From positions 99,384,168 through 99,448,167 of the forward strand of contig NC_134876.1 in the NCBI RefSeq assembly GCF_041734735.1: 64,000 nt of DNA, in the 5' to 3' direction. Of the stretch, positions 56,759 to 64,000 are shown in pieces; position 1 is the stretch's first letter; every line of letters begins with the position of its first letter. The notes under the pieces were generated by a model that did not search any database, was not told the origin of the DNA, and saw nothing but the letters and a program-made list of their open reading frames with translations. The stretch comes from Babylonia areolata (taxonomy: Eukaryota; Mollusca; Gastropoda; Neogastropoda; Buccinidae). The position numbers and the translations under genes are program-made.

Positions 56759-58790
56759 TTCTGTAGAAACACACACAAATTCATACAAGTGCAACACATC
56801 TGTACTAATACATGCACAAACACACACAGGCATGCTAACACTACTATGCACATTTACACATGTACTAAATCAATATATGTATTACTCTCCCCTGTTACAC
56901 AAACTCACAAAAACAAACAGAAAGAAAAGTGCAAGATGGAGAAATGTATGATACATATTAGTTTTTTTTCTTTCATGTCAGCCCATTAGGAATTAAAAAG
57001 ATACATAATGTTGATTTTTAGAATTATTCTTATGAACAGTTTGTCACTTTTAAACAGCGCAAAAACAAAATTAGAAACAAAAAAATCCTGAATTTAGTTC
57101 AATGGGTACTAATTACATTGTTAATTCTATGCTATGAGTTAATTTGTTAATCATATACAAAGGGTAAATCACTATGACTGTGGAAGAAAACTCAGTATTC
57201 AAATGTGCTTTTATAAATGCAACTACAAATATTTTTCACATTCGTTTTAGAATGCATTTCAAGTAAACTAAATGAGTTTGTACTGCAAAGCCTAGGTAAA
57301 AAACAACAACCCCAAAACCCATATGTATATATTTATTTACTGATAGATAGATATATAAGGACTGTTACAACACAGACAATAAATAAGGTAATATCCCAGT
57401 TAGGAAAGTAGATGTTTGGCCCACCCCTAAAAAAATAGCTATGATTAACAAGATTAATGTGACCCAAAAGTTCTTTTCAGAACAGACACATTTTCCCATC
57501 ATATTGGTCATACTAAATTTTCTCTCACACGTGTAGCAATTCCCCCAGAAAAGCTGGAAGGGTTTGGGTCCCATGCAGTTTCAAGCAACAACATACCTTC
57601 ACTCTAGCAAGCCACAACATACACATCATCACAAAAAAAAACAAAAAAACATGGACGCAGGATTACAAACACAAGCACTTAGCATCACATCTGTACACAC
57701 TGCTTGCCGAGCAACCCATTCAAACTGCAAAATGTCAAAACGACTGAAAAACCATTTTAAGTGAGTTCAGAATTAAATTTTTTTTTTTTTTTGTGAGTGA
57801 GACAACAGACTGGTATGGATACATAACTGGACAACAGGTTCATGTGCATGCAAGAATGTTTTCTAAAGCATGTCACAAACTGACTGGAAGGACATACCCT
57901 TTATTCATGAAGCCTTGGAAACTTAGAAGGAAAAAAAAGAAAGGAACATTCAAAGTGATTAATAAATCATGTCTAAATAACCATTCAAGGTAACAGGGAG
58001 TCAGCATGAAAACTGTACTTTGTGAAACTGCAACAGAATGAACTGCCTTAAAACAGACCTTACAACATACAAGTACTAGTACAAATACTTTAAAGATATT
58101 GTTAGACATTTGGGACTGAAACCCCACAATGAACTGTGGTGCTAACACATGTACATATTGTCTTGAGTAAAATTAACCAACACAGGCTATATATATATAT
58201 ATATATGCACGTCAAGGAATGAGAATAACCAAACTTTTCTGTGAAAAGAAACAACTGAATTTAAATTTTTTTTAAAAATCTGGATCAAAATTAAACACAA
58301 AATTCTCAGCCTGGTGCATTAACTGTATACAGTACCGTTTGTATTTTGTGACAATTCTAAAACTAGGATTTAATGGAAAAAAGCCCAATGTATGCCACCA
58401 TAGAACGTAACATTACATAGGATACAGCATACATCAATCAGCCAGGACAACTTTCTTTTCCTCTTTAATTTTAAAGGTAGAATATTTATTTATTGCCCAC
58501 AACCAACATCTCAAGAATAATGACTTTGAGCTATCATATATGGTTTATGATTAATGCCAGCAAATGAGTGATGCTTACTGGTCTCCAGGCCTACATCATA
58601 TGGCCCATTTTAACAAGGAGGCATCATGTATAAACCCAAAATATTCTTTAAAGATTAAAATTCATAGACAGAATGTGAACACCATCATATTACAATATTA
58701 TACTATGATATCATCATGTTACATATACATTTATTTAAGTCAATAAAATATGAGGTGATCTCATTGAAGTATTCAATGAGATGAAGTAAG
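55226..58790. other. GMPPA intron sequence, nothing recognised
   Basis: AT-rich. (CT)n/(CA)n at 56724-56758, (AT)n at 58190-58206. No coding frame with domain or splice signals found. Confidence 0.5.
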
Positions 58791-58794
58791 CACA

Positions 58795-59195
58795 ATATTT
58801 ATGATCCCTGCACGACCTCTTCCCTGTTCACCTTGGCTAAATTTGATAAGACTCGAGGGCACAACTTCAAACTTAACGAGACAAACTTTGTCACTAACCA
58901 GTTCCACAATTTTGTTTACTAACGATATCATTAATCTGTGGAATAACCTTTCCTCCGACACCATCAATGCACCATCAGTAAATGCCTTCAAAAACCAGAC
59001 TGACAAAACTTTTAAGGACCATGTATTTTCCATCGATTTAAATTTTTATTGAGTCAGAAATAAATGTAGTATACACTGAGCCTGATTAAACCTTGGAACA
59101 GTTCACTATATAGTGATCCAAAAGCACATTAATGGACATTATCAAGAGGGCAAAAGGCTTCTGGCTTATAGCCGAATATTTCTGTGATTCTGTGA
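58795..59195 (+). mobile_element. CR1-like LINE, 3' remnant
   Basis: The C-terminal reverse-transcriptase tail is readable in two frames: FTLAKFDKTRGHNFKLNE, then FTNDIINLWNNLSSDTIN, NAPSVNAFKNQTDKTFKDH and a stop at 59049-59051. This is the RxNFF..R(V/I)INLWN.L ... APS.N.FKN..DK ending typical of CR1/Jockey-type elements. A short 3' UTR ends TTTCTGTGATTCTGTGATG, an 8-bp-type repeat characteristic of CR1 3' ends. One frame change lies between the two pieces; everything upstream is lost. Confidence 0.65.
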
Positions 59196-59353
59196 TGAGT
59201 GATAATGTGCTCCACGCACAAAAGCGCTGAATAAAAAATGAACAGCAAACATGAAGACAGTATTAAGCTTCTTCAGCTGCTGTGAAGTTTGAAACCACAA
59301 TACTTTTTGACTCATGAGTGTGAATCAAGTTGTGTATATGTAAAGACATGATA

Positions 59354-59356
<3 letters not shown>

Positions 59357-59408
<52 letters not shown>

Positions 59409-59423
59409 ATGTGTGTGTGTGCA

Positions 59424-59486
<63 letters not shown>
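59357..59486. repeat. (GT)n microsatellite
   Basis: About 130 bp of GT with a few GCAT interruptions, in the GMPPA intron. Confidence 0.95.
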
Positions 59487-59487
<1 letters not shown>

Positions 59488-60783
59488 TGGTAAAAACTGT
59501 ATCTCACTTCCAGTTTAAAAAAACAACCCAAAACCAACAACTTAGTATTGTGACTGATCAAAGGCACAGCATAATTTCTAAAGAATTTGAAAAATCAGAA
59601 GATCAAGGTCACAAGACAGCATGTGATACTGAAGGGAAATTTTCTGTGTGCCAGAGACCGAAGGTGTTGTATGCAATCTTCATCACATCTGGCATAATGA
59701 CTGGTCATGATGAGATCAAAATCAGTGTAAATAGATAGTCAGATGTCAAAGGTAAAGTCAAGGTCACAACGCAGGCTACTGGAAAAAAAAAAAGGTTTAG
59801 TGGTTTATTTTGGCCAGAACATGCACGTGTTGTAAAATTTTGAGTTCAAAGGCCAAGGTCACATTAAAACGTGTGTCTTTTTCCCCAGATGATCTGCTAT
59901 AGTGTTGCTTGGATCAAGTGGTTATCACACATGACTCTTAAGGCCTTGCCTGCTTTGTTACTGGACAGATTTACTAGTTCCTGTCTGGGTATATCTTACA
60001 TATCTAAATCTGTCAATCCAACCTCTCTCAAGAAAACAAGAGAAGTCAGACTGTTGTTCACTTAGGAAAGGTCTGCTGCCCAGAAACGATCCACCCCCCC
60101 CCCCCCCCCAAAATCACAAAATTTATCAGTAACATCACTAACTCATACCAAACCAAAGATTACTGTTCAAATTCACCTGGATAATAAGATGAGTAACTTG
60201 TACAAAAACAAATATTACAAAATTCATTCATCTTCAATTAAATACAAAAGACACACTTAAGAAGCAAAGTTTACAAGTTTGACAAATTCAAGCATCCTCG
60301 CATATCATGAAACAGACATTTCTCCAAAAACTTACAACTGCCTTAACTTTGAAACATCTGTGATACACGTCTTTGCTTATTCAACTGTTTGCCTAACCTG
60401 GATCAACATGCTAACATCTATTAGAACAACAACAACAACAAAAAAACATTGAAAAGAAAAATTCAATAAAGAAACCTTGAAGTTGAAGGAAAAAAATGTT
60501 TACAAGTGTGACAAACTTGAATACATGTATCCTGGAATACTGCAGAACAGTAATTCCCTAAATAAATGGAAATACCCTTACTTCTGAATTACTGAGACAT
60601 TAATGTTAATTTACCTACTTGTAACTGTTCATCATTTTCATTTGCTAGTTTATTTACCTGCTTTGGTCAATGAGTTGTTCATTCATTTCCTTATTACTGA
60701 TTACCTTTCTTTCAACATATCAAAATGTGATTATTCACCTTAAAAGAGAGGTGACTCATTCAGTATGTTTGCATCTCATTATC
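59487..60783. other. GMPPA intron sequence, nothing recognised
   Basis: AT-rich; AAGGTCAAG-type motifs recur at about 59604, 59757 and 59851, a C-run of 17 at about 60093. No exon. Confidence 0.45.
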
Positions 60784-61796
60784 TTAACCATTTTGCTGCC
60801 AGGAAAATAAGATTTAAGTGAAATCTATTTGCCAGGGTTTTTTCCCAAAATTCTGTGCTCTTTGTTATTGGAGAAAGACCCACAAAAGTATATATTTTCT
60901 GAAAGGTAAATGAATGAATAATACATGATATTTTCCCGTTTTATATATTTTCAGTGACATGCTGTTGTTTTGAAATCAGTGTTTTGTTTTTTTGTCACCT
61001 TTTCAACATGTTCATTACAAACATTAGTCAGGTAATTTGCACTAAAATATCATATTTTCTGGACAAATGGATAACACCTGCACACACAAATTATACTGGA
61101 ACAACCACAATAAAAAACACACAGACAAGATAGCCAATGCATTGTGACTTCTCCAAGTGACATCCTCGGTCTCCACCCCATTCCTCTTCACCCCTCTCAC
61201 ACGGTCATTTTATACAGTTCTCATCAGACTGCATTGGCTGAGTGCCAAGAAAATCCCTCACACTGTGTCCTGCTAATAATCTGGTCACTTTCTGTCGTAT
61301 GCTACAGCTGTACAGCTGGCATCACTCACTGATAGTCATATCTTGGCCAGTCTCTTCATTGCTCCCTTTATTTTCCATCAAATGGTCCTATAAAAGTTTA
61401 TCACAGTCTTCTCCCTTGAATTTATATTTCAATTACTTCTGAGCATCAGCTACAGAAAGCAATATTAGTTGATTTAGTACACATCGATCCCATGTCTTAA
61501 GCATGGTGTCCGACATTTTGTTGAGCGAGCGAGGAGAGGAGCCAGGCAAACACTGCAGCAGTAACCCAACCAAAACGTTCAAATGACTGCCTCATGATAC
61601 TGATGGGGTTTCTAGCTATGAACAGAATCTACAAAGATTCCCCAAGCTAAAGCTACCAGTATTTTTGTCAACAAACTCAATGTAAACCAGGGAAAGTCAG
61701 AACATTTTGATGACGAGTGATCTCGTCATTGTGGCAGCGAAGCGTACATGCTTGCGCTGATGAGTCATCTCGTCATATAGGCAGCCTAGGGGTTAA
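60784..61796. mobile_element. piggyBac-like non-autonomous element flanked by TTAA
   Basis: The left end reads TTAACCATTTTGCTGCC. The right end, reverse complemented, is TTAACCCCTAGGCTGCC. Both start with TTAA, the piggyBac target, and the right end shows the CCCTAG-type terminus. Near the right end are inverted 8-bp arms ATGACGAG/CTCGTCAT (about 61710-61730) and a second similar motif. No transposase frame inside. The left inverted repeat is eroded, so the pairing could be coincidental. Confidence 0.4.
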
Positions 61797-62204
61797 CTAA
61801 GCTTTTCTAAAAGGAAAAAAACTACAAAAACATCACCAAGAACAGAAGAACCATCCCAAACAAAAAAGAAAAAAACAGACACAATCATTCACACACACAC
61901 ACACACACACACACGGGAAGTCAGCAAGAGAAAAGACAAGGAATTGTGAGTATGTCTGTTATCAAAGGTGAGTCTGCAGAAGAATTTGCCAGTTTTCAAC
62001 CTCCCTCTCCTAAAAAAATGTATAGGCAGTTTTCTGCAAAACTGTTTCAGATGTCAGTGTTGCTGTTTTTTATTTGTGTGATACTCCTGTAATGTGCCTT
62101 GAATATTATTTACAACAGAGGCACAGTAGAAATAAACTTTCATTATTATCATTACTATCATTATCATTATTATCAATATTAGTGTTATTGTTATCATTAT
62201 CATT

Positions 62205-62635
62205 GTCACATCATACATAAAAAGAGTTATCATTATCATTGTCACATCATACATAAAAAGAGTTATCATTATCCTTGTCACATCATACATAAAAAGAGTT
62301 ATCATTATCACTGTCACATCATACGTAAAAAGAGTTATCATTATCACTGTCACATCATACATAAAAAGAGTTATCATTATCATTGTCACATCATACATAA
62401 AAAGAGTTATCATTATCATTGTCACATCATACGTAAAAAGAGTTATCATTATCATTGTCACATCATACGTAAAAAGAGTTATCATTATCATTGTCACATC
62501 ATACATAAAAAGAGTTATCATTATCACTGTCACATCATACATAAAAAGAGTTATCATTATCATTGTCACATCATACATAAAAAGAGTTATCATTATCATT
62601 GTCACATCATACATAAAAAGAGTTACCAAAGCGAT
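62205..62635. repeat. 36-bp minisatellite, 12 copies, near a GMPPA donor
   Basis: ACATCATACATAAAAAGAG recurs every 36 bp from 62209. It is preceded by a looser (ATT/ATC)n-rich stretch from 62140. Unit length is a multiple of 3, so a long minus-strand frame is open, but it has no other coding sign. The array ends about 50 bp downstream (gene sense) of the donor of the exon 62684-62814. Confidence 0.95.
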
Positions 62636-62683
62636 CAAGAGACATGAATGACCAACACTTCAAAATTAGTCTTTACAACTTAC

Positions 62684-62814
62684 TTGTAGTTTTCTTCCAG
62701 ATTTTTCTTGAAGGCTATTTCCAAAGGCTGAAAGATTTCTGGGCTGAAGAGGTAGATTCCACAGTTTATGCTTGTGCTTACAAAGGTTTCTGGTTTCTCC
62801 ACATAATGCAGAAT
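62684..62814 (-). CDS. GMPPA: GMPPA exon, end of transferase-like domain
   Basis: 131 bp between CCTCAG and GTAAGT. It encodes ILHYVEKPETFVSTSINCG and IYLFSPEIFQPLEIAFKKN, then EENY and two bases. HYVEKP and NCGIYLFSPE are strongly conserved in GMPPA. A 36-bp minisatellite starts about 50 bp beyond the donor. Confidence 0.95.
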
Positions 62815-63627
62815 CTGAGGAAAAAAGAACAACTAAAATCAAGAAACAAAGAGTGCAACAACAACAACAACAACACACACACACAAAGAAAAAAAGAAGA
62901 AGAAGAAAGAAGAAAAAAAAAAAGAGAGCATTAAAAACAGAAGTCAGAGCACACTATTCATGACTTGAAGATGCTCTTAACACTGGTACTGCAAAGGATA
63001 TGACTGTAAAAAATAAAATAAAAAAGAAAAAAAAAAAAAAAAAAAAAAAAGCAGCAGAATCTCTTGTTTTCAAATGAGGCATGTTAGAATTTGTTCTCTA
63101 AGCTATAATCTTTGAATGAAAGAGAAGTCCTGGTTTTAATTTAACAATTCATAAAGATGGCAAATACTTAACAAAAAAGCAACACTTGACTTATCAAATA
63201 TGTTACCTTTCAAATTCAGTGGACTGGCATTAAATTTAGACAAATGATTTCAAGTGAATTTTTCAACAACAGGCAAGGACATAAAAACATGATATGCCTC
63301 CTAAAAGGGAGCAGTTACCTTTACTTATTACCCAAAACACAGATGACTGCACCTGTTACGTGAGTGCTGATATGACGGACTTCACAGGAGGATACAGACA
63401 GCAATACACGATGAGAAGCAAGAGTGCTTTTAGCCAAATGTTTGGCAATGACTCTGCACAGTTCTCACATAGTGTAAATACAGACAGTTAATAACATTAA
63501 TGTGCATGCCTGCTGTAGTTCAGTTTCAACCCCCCTCATTTCAATTTTGCACACAAAGTATCTTACTCAATTCTGCTGATGTAAACATCACGTAAAAAGT
63601 GGAGATTTGTGGTTCAAAATGTCATAC
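62815..63627. other. GMPPA intron
   Basis: 813 bp with a purine-rich stretch at 62850-62935 and an A-run at about 63029-63050; no other feature. Confidence 0.7.
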
Positions 63628-63687
63628 CTCATGCGTGTCTTTGTTTTCAACCACACATCCATATGTTAAGGACTGTTGTCTTGTTGC
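63628..63687 (-). CDS. GMPPA: GMPPA exon (first one visible), end of nucleotidyltransferase domain
   Basis: The 60-bp exon lies between CTTTTCAG and GTATGA and encodes ATRQQSLTYGCVVENKDTHE in phase 0. It matches the YGC.VEN...HE stretch of GMPPA proteins just before the CGIYLFSP segment. GMPPA is the catalytically silent, GDP-mannose-sensing partner of GMPPB, which makes GDP-mannose from mannose-1-phosphate and GTP in the cytosol for glycosylation. The upstream exons (about 140 residues, including the N-terminal nucleotide-binding part) lie beyond the right edge. The seven visible exons sum to 831 bp, 276 residues plus stop, in perfect phase. Confidence 0.9.
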
Positions 63688-64000
63688 CTGAAAAGGAGAG
63701 TACAAAAACCAACTTTAATCATGTCTGAAACGACAAAGAGATTTAAAGATTATAATATTCCTTTTCATTTTTCATAGTTTTTATATAAATATGATTTTTC
63801 GCATAGTTGTGTGTCAGCATTTTTTTTGGTTTTGTTTTGACAAACCACAATTAGCATATCTCTCAAACATAGACACAGACACACAGAGACAAGAATACAC
63901 ACATCGTATATGCTTAAAATATATCTGTCCAAATGGATTCTAATGACTTACTACATTTGCATACATGCCTACATATTTCAACTCAAACATACATCACATT
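63688..64000. other. GMPPA intron, truncated by the window end
   Basis: AT-rich; no exon visible before the right edge. Confidence 0.6.

Noticed and set aside
62054-62638. 194-codon minus-strand frame with MITLFMYDVTM-like repeats resembling a membrane protein
   Set aside because: It is the 36-bp repeat in translation; no start context or continuation outside the array.

Overview
The window looks like nuclear DNA of a mollusc, most likely a gastropod. Genes are widely spaced and intron-rich, with GT-AG introns. Several tRNA-derived SINE families, one intact LINE, very many minisatellites and long CA/GA runs fill the rest. I see no bacterial operon, CRISPR array, rRNA gene or genuine tRNA gene. 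The species call is inference; the animal, lophotrochozoan-type character is better supported.

Left end (1-8533): on the plus strand, the last three coding exons of a SOCS6/SOCS7-type suppressor of cytokine signalling (2715-2776, 6198-6366, 8211-8533) encode the end of the linker, the SH2 domain and the SOCS box. Its introns hold a 53-copy 32-bp minisatellite, a SINE nested head-to-head in another copy of the same SINE, and a 35-bp minisatellite in which every unit repeats the 3' splice site of the last exon. From 8.5 to 21 kb there is the SOCS 3' flank, SINEs and tandem repeats.

Middle (21-39 kb): on the minus strand there is a broken intronless beta-propeller-like gene copy (about 22.06-22.54 kb) and the large terminal exon of an unrecognised gene (23397-26552), whose product carries about 41 copies of a 13-residue repeat. 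From about 26.9 to 39.3 kb runs a mosaic locus of CA/GA microsatellites and duplicated modules, two of which carry an LTR-like promoter unit. An apparently young LINE (30157-34325, minus strand) is inserted in this locus. Its target-site duplication and a matching empty site in a neighbouring module can both be seen.

Right end (39-64 kb): the last seven coding exons of GMPPA (the regulatory alpha subunit of GDP-mannose pyrophosphorylase) lie on the minus strand between 63687 and 44784, and the gene continues past the right edge. Its introns carry tandem repeats of 27, 48, 58-59, 65, about 48 and 36 bp, several SINEs, a piggyBac-like TTAA-flanked element and a CR1-like LINE remnant. Two of these minisatellites abut or include the splice acceptor of a GMPPA exon. 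Together with the SOCS case, this makes repeat growth at splice acceptors a recurring theme of the window.

SOCS and GMPPA are unrelated housekeeping/signalling genes that happen to be neighbours. Nothing suggests a joint pathway.
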